Below are positions 22,085-33,200 of a stretch of 64,000 bases of DNA, in pieces (within the stretch, counting starts at the first letter, position 1; each line of letters begins with the position of its first letter). This DNA comes from Rapana venosa. Its lineage: Eukaryota > Mollusca > Gastropoda > Neogastropoda > Muricidae. A program made the translations under genes and the position numbers. Under the pieces are notes generated by a model. It saw only the letters and a list, made by a program, of their open reading frames with translations. It was not told where the DNA came from and made no database searches. Location of the stretch: assembly GCA_028751875.1 (NCBI GenBank), contig CM054153.1, positions 11,139,136 through 11,203,135 of the forward strand, in the 5' to 3' direction.

Positions 22085-22235
22085 GCATGCTGAAAACAAT
22101 AGGTGAACGGGCGTTTGGTTTCACAACACAGCCAGCAGTGTGGAATTCATTACCATCCAGCTTGTGTAAGACAACTCTGGCTGTTTTTATAGTCAAGTCA
22201 CATTTATTTCAACGGTCCTTCCCTCAGATTTCTCT
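22085..22235 (+). pseudogene. LINE ORF2 C-terminal tail fragment
   Basis: One frame reads GERAFGFTTQPAVWNSLPSS, then LCKTTLAVFIVKSHLF. The G-x-R-x-F...P-x-WNSLP...S-x-F-x-x-x-LK-x-x-LF pattern is the signature of the ORF2 C terminus in CR1/L2-like non-LTR elements. Only about 40 codons remain. Confidence 0.7.
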
Positions 22236-22294
22236 TTTTAGAGGCTTCTGTGCGAATATGTAAGGTCTTTGTAAAATATTTCATTTCTTTGTAT

Positions 22295-22395
22295 GAATGT
22301 GTGTGTGTGCGCGCGCGCGCGCGCGCGTGTGTGTGTGCGTGCGTGCGTGTGTGTGGGTGTGCGTGCGTGGGTGGGTGTGTGGGTGTGTAAAGATA
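22295..22395. repeat. TG/GC microsatellite
   Basis: TG repeats flank a GCGCGCGCGCGCGC core at 22309-22326 and are followed by TGCG/GTGGG variants. Confidence 0.9.
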
Positions 22396-22474
22396 CGAAC
22401 AGTCACTCTGGATTTCGAAAATTCACTTCACTTTGGATTATGTGTTTGTACTTAAATGCTTAAAAAAAATTTCA

Positions 22475-22852
22475 GTTTTAAAAACAGAAACTGTATTGCG
22501 CGTTTGTTGACTGTAAAAAGGCTTTTCATTCTGTGTGGAGACAATCTTGATGGTTTAAACTCATAAAAGAACAATTGATTGCAAAGTTCTTCGACTTATC
22601 ATGAACATGTTTAGCAATTTTAAAGTCTTGTTTGTTTACAAATAACAGCATGTCAGATTATTTTGCTTGCCATAATGATTTGTCATGGTGAAATTTTTTC
22701 CCTGTTCTATTTACTTCATAATTAAATGATCTTAGGAATTTTTTAATGACAGTAGGTTTTTTCACTGCAAATTTTATTTCGCTCAGATATTAACAAAATA
22801 ACAGACCATGTCAAACTTTTTGTCTTCTTATATTATGCTGATGATACTAGGT
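22475..22852 (+). pseudogene. LINE reverse transcriptase core relic (YADD region)
   Basis: Discontinuous frames give YCAFVDCKKAFHSVWR, then FKLIKEQLIAKFF and, after several disruptions, LFVFLYYADDT. This matches the RT palm layout: FxDxxKAFDxVxR followed by the catalytic YADD box. The frame is broken by stops and indels. It stops at the YADD box, where a 5'-truncated S1 SINE begins. Confidence 0.7.
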
Positions 22853-23055
22853 CACGGGTGCAAACGCACGTAGGACATCTTGTGCACACTTTAAACCTGT
22901 TCCACCTTTCAGAAGAGTAGGCCATTGTGTGCCAGTGGGAACAGATGACAAAATTTATAAAACTTCTTGCACACGGGGACTGGATTTTTTTTCTTTTCTT
23001 TTTTTAATTACATGATTGCTTATACTTTTATCCTCGAAATAAAAGAGTTTAAACT
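22853..23055 (+). mobile_element. SINE S1, 5'-truncated copy
   Basis: It contains CAAACGCACGTAGGACATCT, GTAGGCCATTGTGTGCCAGT, CACGGGGACTGG and TTATCCTCGAAATAAAAGAG. It starts inside the core directly after the LINE YADD codons. Confidence 0.7.
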
Positions 23056-23096
23056 AAAACCAAAACCTGACGGTCTTCTTAATGACTGTAGCAGGT

Positions 23097-23099
<3 letters not shown>

Positions 23100-23143
<44 letters not shown>

Positions 23144-23172
23144 CATGCGTCCGCGCACGCACGCACGCACGG
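23100..23172. repeat. CA/CG microsatellite
   Basis: About 38 bp of pure CA, then CGCACGCACG. This is the last long dinucleotide array before the DAZAP1-like gene begins. Confidence 0.9.
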
Positions 23173-23989
23173 ATAGGTACATTTATGCTACCCTCTACTG
23201 ACGTGGTAAGGTCTAGTCATTGGTTTATTGGTTAAAGGGGAACAACTTCATCCTTTTTTTTAAAAGAAATATTATGCGGTTGTTTCCCTTAGTTAGCATT
23301 TTTGAAGGGTTTTCGTCTTCGAGAGCCGTAACGCGCTATCAAGACTTGACACTGGAATACAAAATCAATTTCTCCTGCAAATATGTCTAACTGATAGAAG
23401 AGAAATGTAAATTAATGAAGTGGAGTAAAATTATGATGGATATGGTAACTGGACCTCATTGCTTTAGTATTGTGTGGTGCAAATACTTGATGCCCAAATT
23501 TTACTTCGGATTGTGTATAATGATAATAGGCAATATTCCATCTTAATGGAAAGCGCCAACTTTCTTTTTGCTGCTAAGTGCTGAGCCTCTTTGCTTGCAT
23601 AGGATGTTTGTGACACAGACTCCGTGGACAGTCGTCGTGGTTTATGGGTTAGCCTAGTTTATAGTGTTAGTCCATACCATTCTTCTCAATATCTACAATG
23701 CAGACCCGTTTTGATAGCCTGAAAAGCATTGCTGAGAGTTTGGTCAGTCTGTCTTTTGATTCCAGAATACATACAGAGATTATAGAGCTCCAGCCAATGA
23801 ACAAAAAAAAGGTAGATAATAAAAAATAATTTTTTAAATCGTAGTATTATCATCAGCATTATAATCATAATTATTGTCATTATCATTATTTTTGGAAAAT
23901 CCTATAGGCCTACCATTTTGTACTGATATTTTGCTTTAGGCTAATGCTGATGTATGCGCCAGGCAAGAGCAGATAATAATAGCACTTTG

Positions 23990-24197
23990 ATCTGAACAGA
24001 TAGGAAGTAGGACCCCTAGTTTCTGGTGCGTTCACAAGAGGGCGCTTTCTGTGTCACATGATCTAGGTCTAGGCCATAGCCTATTCCGTCCTTTTCCACC
24101 AACGCCATCTTTAGTAGAATTTGCGGTCAAGGAAAGCTGCACAGTTTTAAACGTTTTACGAATTTATCTAGGCGTGTTACATTACACAAGTATCAAC
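23990..24197 (+). promoter_or_regulatory. Probable promoter and 5' UTR of the DAZAP1-like gene
   Basis: The region is inferred as the promoter because the first coding exon follows at 24198. It lacks a TATA box. It has an E-box-like CACATG at about 24056 and CGCCATCTT at about 24106, the complement of the YY1-type AAGATGGCG motif often found at start sites of TATA-less housekeeping genes. The start site is not determined. An upstream non-coding exon cannot be excluded. Confidence 0.4.
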
Positions 24198-24220
24198 ATG
24201 GGCGGAAGAGAAGAACCTGG
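24198..24220 (+). CDS. DAZAP1: DAZAP1-like coding exon 1
   Basis: ATG followed by GGREEP and two bases of a Gly codon, then the donor GTACGTAA. The split codon GG|A is completed by exon 2, giving MGGREEPGKIFVGG. The very short N terminus before RRM1 matches the family. Support is the exact phase match and canonical donor; the exon is too short for composition evidence. Confidence 0.75.
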
Positions 24221-27200
24221 GTACGTAATTTCCACATTGTATTTACTCATCTTGAACACAAAATTTGTATATGGGAATTTTAAAAACCGGCTAAACCGTT
24301 CTCCATGTGAGTGAAAGAATCATGGCCGACAAAGGCGGCACGAGGCTAGGCGGCCTAGCCGAACTTTTCCTGGTATCATAGAGTATTGTAGAAGCCGCAA
24401 TGTTTTACACATTTTGAATTGTGTATCTTTTGCGTACCTTAAATAAAACTTGGTGGTTTCCTTTCCAGCGAGGAATTTTGTTGCAAGTCTTTTTTTCTCT
24501 GAGAGAGTGGACATATCAATTTAAACCAATGATAATAACTAATGAGCCATTCATTCGATCGATTAGTATACACATGTATGTATGTTCCTGTTTAGTATTT
24601 AGATATTTCCCGGCTGCGATTTGGCCGAGAATGTGAGACCGAGTCGATTTGATATTTGACTCAATGATTGAGGTTTCACTGCACATTGGCATCAGAAACT
24701 CGCACACGTGCGCCTCTTTTATTCATGAACAAAGACGGTATGTTTTCCAAAATCGCCACCCGTTTTCGTTAAAATCTGTGTTTGTTGAACACTAGTATTC
24801 TATAAGCAAATACTACTTGTCCCAGTCTTTATTTTAAAAAAGAAATTTTAAACAGGGGGGGGGGGGTGCCAACCCTTATATATGATGCTGTGACAAAAGA
24901 GGGACCCAGAACAAGCCAAAAAAGCTCAATTAAAAAAAAAAAAATGCAGAAACAGTTTTGTGGGTTGAAAGAGTAATGATTGTTCTTCAGAATTTCATAT
25001 GTGAGAAAACTGAGACTTTCAGTCATGAGTCAGGCTGATAACAATGTTCATCAATGTCTGACAGTTGTTATGCTGGACATGTAAAGTACTGAATTTTTAC
25101 TATCAATATGCAACTGAGCATTCATGTATTCTTGGGGTTAGAATATAAACTAAGTTTGTGATATGCATTGAATTTTTTTTTTATAATTTATTAGTACTTT
25201 AATTTACTTCAACAAGCATGTCCTGTGTATGTTACCTGTCAAACATGCTGAAAAAGGACAAATAGCTCAAACAATTTCTCAGATGATCATATCATATTTT
25301 CTTTATTGTGTTCAGCATAAATACACATGAAAAAGATTGAAAGAAAGTTAACTAACTGCAAGAATGAACTTTCATCTTACAGTTGTTACACAGTACAGTG
25401 GACATATTTCAGGTTCAAATCTTAAGATTTCAGCAAGCAACAAAATTACCAGATAAGTACAGCCCTGAAATAGTCTTTAACTTTGAAAAGAAGGTTAAAG
25501 GTAATAAAATTAATATCTTTTGCTGGTCTAACTTTGCACTGGTAATGTCTAATGATTTTTGACAGATCCATCTGATGGACATGCTAAAAGTCAGGACAGC
25601 CCAAAATAATAGTGCATCTGGAAATTATACTGAACTAGTTTTATTTCCTTTTAAAAACTATGTTGCTTAAAACTGTATAAAAAGCAAACCGCAGAAGCTG
25701 GTACAAAGTTTATTTATAAGCAGATTTTCAGACTAATTTGACAGTTATGATTCTGATAAGTGGACATCTGGTGTTCATTTGCCTTTTCTTCTTTCTCACA
25801 GCATGGCTGTACAGGAAGACCAGCCTTTTTTTGAAATGCATAATAGCAACTTTCATATAAGTGCAAATTGGAAACTAAACTTTTTCACTTTTTAAAAATT
25901 GAGTAGTCCACCGTTATGAATGGACATGCATGTCCAGCATAACAACTGTCAGACATTGGTGAGCATGCGTTATCAGCCTGATATCTCATGACTGAAAGCC
26001 TCAGTTATCTTCTCACATGAAATTCTGAAGAGCAATCATTACTCTTTCAACCCACAAGACTTTCTGCACACACACAAAAATTTAAAAAATGAGCTTTTTT
26101 CGCTTTTTCGGGGTCCACCTTTTGTCGGCCTCATATATATATGGGTCACTCTTCTGAAACCTGTACAGTTTTGTTACATGGTTAGGGAAAAATCAATATC
26201 TGCATTAGATATTGTTTTCAGTTGTTTTTAAGAGATTTATGATTGCTTGATCAGGTAAAATAAAAAGTAAAATGACAACTCTCTGAGAAAAAAAAGAAGT
26301 TAGGCTTTATCCAGAGTTGAAAACGTCCGCGTGTAACAGACGACGCCATAAGAAATAAATATTTCTATTTTATATGCAGAAAATGATTCCAAATACATTA
26401 TCACTGATTTTGTTGATGACAGAGAAGGATGCCTTTCATTTTCAGATTTACATATTATCTTTGGAATTGATCAGTTATAAGATTTTGAAAATGTGACTTG
26501 GACACGAGTCAAAAGCAAATCAAAACATTAAATCTATAACCATATCATGAAATTTGTCAGGTTCAAAGTTTAATGCAGTTTAATATTAAATCAGTGTGAT
26601 GTATAAAAGCTGAGTAAGGAAGATATTGAAGTTGCATGCTTTATTACAGACATAACATTTAATACATAACGTCCCGCGTGTAACACAAGACACCGCACAC
26701 CAGAAAAATGAAACAATGCAAACATACTTGAAGTTAATACATTTTATTTGTTACCAATTGAACACAGGAGTATTCCAAGCAACCCTTTGGCATAATGGCA
26801 GTCAATTTCAATCAAAATAGTAGTGCTGCCTGGCAGTTATGTCAGGGTTTCCAACTGGACGGGTGTCTTCCATGGGAACCCAGGCTATGTCATCCGTTGG
26901 AGGCCAGATGTAGTAGGTTCTCTTGGACTTCAGAAACTTCAGCTCAACCTCCTTCATCTCCTTGTCTGAGCTGAGCACCTGGGGAAAAAAACACAAAGAA
27001 TTATACGCCTACCTAGGAGATACATTTTACATACTATCTCAGAGAACATGGGTAAAATATCTGAATTCTCTGCTGCACAAACCTGTGATAATAATAAAAA
27101 AATCAGTGAACAGAAATCCACGTTGGTATACTGCAATCCTGGAAAGTATTGCTGAAAAATTAAACAAAAACAAAACCTTCATTATCATTGAGTTTTTAAG

Positions 27201-30200
27201 ATGTTAGGCACGTAACCACAACACCTTCATAGTGGTTGACCTGTTATGCCTAGTAAAATAATTAACTTCAACGATATGCTCCTACCAAAAAGCAGTGTAA
27301 CAAACAAAATATAACTCATATTGATTCTATTACAAACCTGTAATTATTTATTGATTCTACAATAAACTTCCAAATGTATTAAAAATTCTAAGCAATTGTC
27401 TATTTCTGGCGTCCGATCGTAATTCTACAACCATTCTCTTGGTGTCGGTTACACCCAAGTCAATCCATATGTTTTTGAAGTAGTAGTAGGATTTTTCGGG
27501 TGAATCGTTTAAATCAAAACCACTTATCAATCAAAACATTCAATACATAAACGTTTTCAATTTATAAGTGCAACAGAAATGTAAATATTAAGAAAATACG
27601 AAAAGGACAATCGGTCTAATCGTCCGAGGTAATGCAACAACTTTCACACTTTGTGTCGCAGTTACGCCCCAGTCATTAAAAATGCATTCCCAAGTTATTA
27701 AAACCTAAGCATTTTTCGTTCTTCACTTTAAACACAAACATTAATCGATCACAACACTTCAAAATATAAACACTTTCAAGTGACAAATCGCGATAAATAT
27801 TTAACAATATGGACAAATCGCATCAATGACGACTGGTCTGATTTTCAGATGACTGGGCACCCCTGGGTGTTTTCCCAGTATTCCGTGAAAAAAAACCCAT
27901 AATTTGCTATTTCTACTCGTACGCCATTTACAATTCATATTAACGATTAAAAAGTACTTGCAATACTCACCAGTTTCAATGTGGCTCGATATTCTGCAGA
28001 AAATCCCGGTCTGTTGAACATTCCGTCCGAGTGTAACTCAGAAATAGAATCGCGACACTGTACACATTTCAACATGGGAGAACCAATCAATGCATGGTCT
28101 CGTCCAAAAATAGAGAGAAAATGACGTCATACATGGAATACCCTTGTATTCTTCCGCTACAGAGCACCAGTGATCGGTTTTGAGCGAAAAAAATCCTTTT
28201 GATTTTTCTGGGCGTAACGCATTTTTTGCGACACCTCTGACGTCATTTTTCTGGAAACGAGTGTATTATAAAAACTTGCCGACTTGCAAGTCTGATCAAC
28301 ATCCATAACTCATAAAAATAACTTTTATTTTGAGATGAGATGGAAAGTAGGTCACTCATGCTAAGATTAGACTTGAAGTTTCGTTGCACACAGCAGGTCA
28401 TGAATGCGACACCATCAGTTACGCGCGGACGCTTTTTTTTTTTAATTAAAAAAGTTGTGTGTTAGAATCCAAAGTAAGGTATATAATGCAATATAATGGT
28501 TTGCATTTTCAATCATCTTTAAGTTCCAGTGCAGTTGTTCAGGCTAATTGGTGACTGAAGTCAGAATTTGTGGAAATGCAAACTGCTTCAATGGTGATGT
28601 AACAAAATGGAGATCGTGAGCAATGGATTTTTTAACAAACAAATCAGTTTTAGGATATAATGGCTTGTTGTAGCACTTTGTGTTTGATTGTGTTGATAGT
28701 TGTACCACTTTTGATTAAACATGCAAAGTTACACACCCCAAAATTAATTAGAACTATTATCTTTTATTGAATGTGACACCCCTCTTCTGCACAGGTTTCA
28801 AAAGAGTGACCTATATATGTGTGTGTGTATATATAATATACACTGAAGGCTGCCTCAGTGTGGCTGCCATGTGCATCTTTTCAATGTATGTTGGGGGGTA
28901 CTTTTTAACCCTAGTAGCGCTGAATATGCAGCAACAAGCCTCACTTCTATTGGCTGAATTAACATTGGCTAGCATTGTTTTGGAGGAGGGTGGGCTCAAA
29001 CAACCCTTGATATTGATATATAAAACTGAATTAAATGTGTTAAGCTGTATATCACTGGAAAGAACAGATAATATGCTTTTAAGTGAGTGTAATTTTATAA
29101 TAATGTGTAGTGATTATGATTATGTAAAAAAATCCACAAAAAAAAAATTGTGTGCGCACTACTGATCACTGTTCCATCGTCAGGGCCCCAGATCGATTTT
29201 AACACGATAAGCAAAGTTCTTGCGGTGCATAAATGTCATGATTAGGTAAACACTATTTCTTGACATTAGTTTTCAAAAAATAAGGAGTTTGTATCGCTTT
29301 AACGGTCACCAAATACTCGGAAAAGTTCAGCGAAAGGATTGACGCCATCGTGACCGTCATGGCGGAATGTGCGAAGTGGTGGCTTTCTATGACGAAAATA
29401 CAAAGATCGCTTGATTTCATGTGATGCAAAGTATTCAGCAGCATAGCGATTTGACTCAACAGCAGTTATTTCGAAGCCTCGTTGCGTCAAAATAAAGTAA
29501 AACAATCTGTGACGTCGAAATCGCCGAGTAGCGAAGAAGTCCATCCAGCAAAAACTAGCACCGCTCGATTCAGTCCGATCGCGATCGATTTTAACCAAGT
29601 TTTTCAAAAATATTCCACAATCCTTACCTCATCATCTCTCTTAATGTTTATTTCAACCAAATCCAGCCTCTAAAACTCCTCCTCGCTGTCAATATTGTAA
29701 AAAAGCTCGAAAAACGCTTGAAGAAATTCTAGTGCAAACACTGGCCGCCATTTTTGTTGAAGACGATCTTGGCTGGTCCGAAAAAAATTAAAAATACACT
29801 CTTAACCCTTTGCTGGGCACAGCAAAATCATTTGTTCACTTCCTGCTGGGCAAGCAAAATGGAGGTGGATGGCCTCTGAGTGGGTGGGTGTATTTAACAT
29901 GCAATAACTCCACAATGGCTTAATGGATTGTAATGAAATAAAAACAGCAAAATGCAGAAATGAATAAAGAAACTGCTATTTGCTATTGTGTGTTGTTGTT
30001 ATTTTTTTTAAAAAGAATTATAATGCATAAACACACAAGGTCATTGATCGGTTTGTATGTGTCACAGTTAGTGTTGCAATAGCTTTGGAATGCATGCATG
30101 GATTTTGATAAAATAAAAAGTAAAACATTCAGAAACAATTACAGAAGAAAAGTTTTCAACCTACTGTTGTGTTTTTAGTTTTTTTTATGAATGATGCACG

Positions 30201-33200
30201 AAAACATGAAACATTCCGACGGTCGCCATTTTGTTTGCCGACGATCGCGATGCATGTTAACTTTACAGTTCGAGCCGCTACCATAACAAAAGTCCCAAAT
30301 AGCAATCAATTCACAAAATATATCAAGTTGTGAACCATTGCCAAACTCGAAATCCGTGATAATTTCCCCAATTCTATGAGCAGAATTCAAAACGCGCATC
30401 GGCCGAGTTAGATTTGACGATCGATTTACGTCTTGAACTTCGTTGTTGTCAAAGCCGGTCTTTCTCGCTTCAATCAACAAAGTCAGAAGCGCACACACTA
30501 CTCAGATCGCTTACATCGATATTTGAGCCTGGATACACATCTCACAGCGTCATATTTTCGGCATGAAAGCCATAAAAACGATCGTACATGTCAGATTCGA
30601 AGATAGCGTCCATCTTGGGAAAAATTGCGATTTTTTTCTTCCAAAACTTGCCACAAACACATTCCAACCGCCGCCATTTGCAATGTACATGCGGAAGTCA
30701 CGTGGGCAGTCTCGTTGCTTTTATTTTGACGAGATTTGAAGCGAGATTGGCGGGAATTTCGAATGTATGAACGCACTGAAGTGACGGTCACGACGCCGGC
30801 CGTTTTTGGCCGTTGTGCCCAAGGATAGGTTCGGACGTTTTGGGACGCTATGCCCAGCAAAGGGTTAACCAATCAGATTCTTCGTTGCTTGTGTGTGTCA
30901 AACAACCTTCACCCCTTTCTGCGGGCCTACAACAGCCTTAACATTCATTGGCTGACCTTTGAAAGCGAAAGTAAGCTTTCAACTATGACCACCCACGTCA
31001 TCCCGGAATATTCCGGGATCCGCCACACAGCCTAGACCTGCCTTTACCGGAATATTCCAGGAACCGCGCTACTAGGGTTAAGTTTAGAAATATATATATA
31101 ACTGACCAGTGTGGTGGGAGTGTTGTGCGAAAAGCATAATTGATTAAAGTTAATGTTTTGGTTGTTTCAGAAAAATCTTTGTGGGAGGACTGAGTTGGGA
31201 CACGGATCAAGGTGAGTTTATTTTAAGATTTGGTTGAGGGGAGAAATATTTTAAAGTGTTGGGTGTTTTAAGAAACATGATAAAAAGATGGCTAGTTGAT
31301 TATAATGTGAAACTGTTTTGAGTTGTGCATGTGACTGAGTCTTTTTATTTTTTTAATGTTAATGTGTTGATCTTGGAGATAATAAAGAAAAAGTACAGTA
31401 TGCATCATCGGGGCATGTTTCCATGGTCGGAAAGGAGAAATGTTTCTCCCTCCTTGTTCCTGGGATAGAGCTCCGAGGGTCCCCAATGGTGATATTTTAT
31501 GTATGCAACCATTTTTTTCCTACCATGAAGGTAGCTGCATTCCTTCGTCCAGGATGTATACTGGGTATCTTCATGTTTCTGTAATTCACCAGGCACCACC
31601 AAGATTCAAATCCATTACTTCATGGACCCATGGGATTAAGTCCATCATAACCACCATCAACTGTGTGCTGTAATCCATGAACATTGTCCTTTGTTTCAGA
31701 TTCCCTGCAAGGTTACTTCGGACAGTTTGGGGAGATCACAGACTGCATCGTGATGATGAACCCCCAGACTGGCAAATCCAGAGGCTTTGGCTTTGTATCC
31801 TTCAAGGACCCCTCTACAGTTCAAGTCATTCTGTCCTCCAAGAACCACGTCATAGATGGCAGAACTGTACGTGATGCCCTTGGCTCTAGTTTTCTCTCCT
31901 GTTATTTTGGGGGTGGTTGATTGGTCTAACTGGTGCTAACATTTGATTGATTTTTAGGGGAGTGGGTGAGAGGGTAGTTCTCTCCTGTTTTGTTGGAAGT
32001 GGTTGATTAGTCTTACTTGTGCTAATATTTGATTTGGGAGATGAATAGGAGGGTAGCATATCCAGTGTAACTGACCAGTTTTTGTTTCTAAATTTTAAAG
32101 GGCTATGCTTTTTTTTTTTGCTTTTTTTTTTCAAATTGTTCGGGTATTTATCTTGTTTGTAAGAGTAGATATTGTGTTCTAGTGGGGTAATTTGTTCTTG
32201 TAGTTCGATATGCAGGAGTCTCACCCTCAAAGGTTGTTTTCAAAACAGCTCCATCCCTTGTCCTGGGCTTCCAGTTTACCTGTACACATTCTCGAAAGGG
32301 AATTAATGCTGACCTTTACCTTTTTGTGCTGTAGCATAGAAAATGTAGTCCAAAGTAGCACATATTTAGGACAAGGCAAGGGTTGTTTGACAAAGGCAGA
32401 ATGAAATCTCAGGGTGATGGGTAAAGTTGCATGTATTGGTTATGCTTCATTCTGATGTTAAATCAATCTTCCCCTTTTTTTCAGGTTGACGCCAAAGCTT
32501 GCAATGCCAGAGGAACTACTCCAAAGGTATGTGCAGGCAGAAACTCCTGACAAGTTGGTATCATAATTTCAGAGGAATCCCAAATTCTCTTCAAACTAAG
32601 CATTGTCTTTTATATGAAATCAGTGATTTTTAGTTTCCAGTGGCTTTTAAATAAGCATTTGTGTTGGTTCTCTTTTAAACTTATTTTGAAGTTGGAATGT
32701 ATCCTGCAAATTATTCATGATAAGTCTCAACTATTTCTGGTGTTATTACTTTTTTTTAAAGGTTTCGATGCTTCCATCATTGTTCATTGAAACATATTAT
32801 TTAACAATGTTGGTGATGTTTCAGACACAGAACAAGTTTGGTGGAGGAATGACGGGGCGAACAAACAAAATCTTCATTGGCGGTCTGCCAAACAACGTGG
32901 GAGATGACACCATCCGTGAATGTTTCTCCCGCTTTGGAAATGTAAGGCAATGTTGTGGAGCCATAGAAAGCTGCATTTTGGGACTCTTTGTATTTTGCTG
33001 ACTGCTTTTCTTAAACTGGTAAATGATAATGAGAGAATATCTACACTTTAACATCTGAAGTACTGTTGTTTCATGCTGCTCAAAGGATGACTAGCAATAT
33101 TGTGATTAGGAAAGTGATTTAAGAAGACCTTGAGCAAAAAGGGATTTGAAAATATACATGTCGGGGATCTTGAACTTCTGTTTTGGGTCATCAACAAAAA

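Larger units (their letters stand above)
26144..28811. mobile_element. 2.67-kb DNA transposon carrying a small spliced gene
   Basis: The left end GGTCACTCTTCTGAAACCTG (26144 onward) is the inverse of the right end CAGGTTTCAAAAGAGTGACC (28792-28811), extending to about 25 bp with two or three mismatches. The flanking 8 bp, TATATATG, are identical on both sides (26136-26143 and 28812-28819), a perfect target-site duplication. An 8-bp duplication with GG ends fits Merlin-like elements; hAT and P also make 8-bp duplications but have different ends. No transposase-sized frame is seen. The only supported gene is the antisense two-exon ORF at 26808-28075. A GTAAC...GACACC motif recurs through the element. 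Insertion was into, or at the end of, the inverted-repeat element on its left. Confidence 0.8.
28909..31077. mobile_element. piggyBac-type element A1 (interrupted by element B)
   Basis: It is bounded by TTAA at 28905-28908 and 31078-31081, with inverted ends CCCTAGTAGCGC and GCGCTACTAGGG. Without the 1063 bp of nested element B plus its TTAA, the length is 1106 bp, matching copies at 50329 and 50622. TTAA duplications with CCC ends define piggyBac. The minus strand keeps a 102-codon frame (29607-29299) resembling a piggyBac transposase N-terminal region. Near the right end is the palindrome CCCGGAATATTCCGGG. It is non-autonomous, since most of a transposase is missing. Confidence 0.88.

Noticed and set aside
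24324..24383. Alternative first exon starting ATGGCCGACAAAGGCGGC
   Set aside because: The 19-codon frame ends in a stop and offers no GT in the phase needed to join exon 2; the GGREEP exon at 24198 fits exactly.
28767..29165. 132-codon plus-strand frame, repeated at 50262 and 50639
   Set aside because: It lies across the left end of family-A piggyBac-type elements and crosses the TTAA boundary at 28905; only the transposon part recurs, so it is not a gene.
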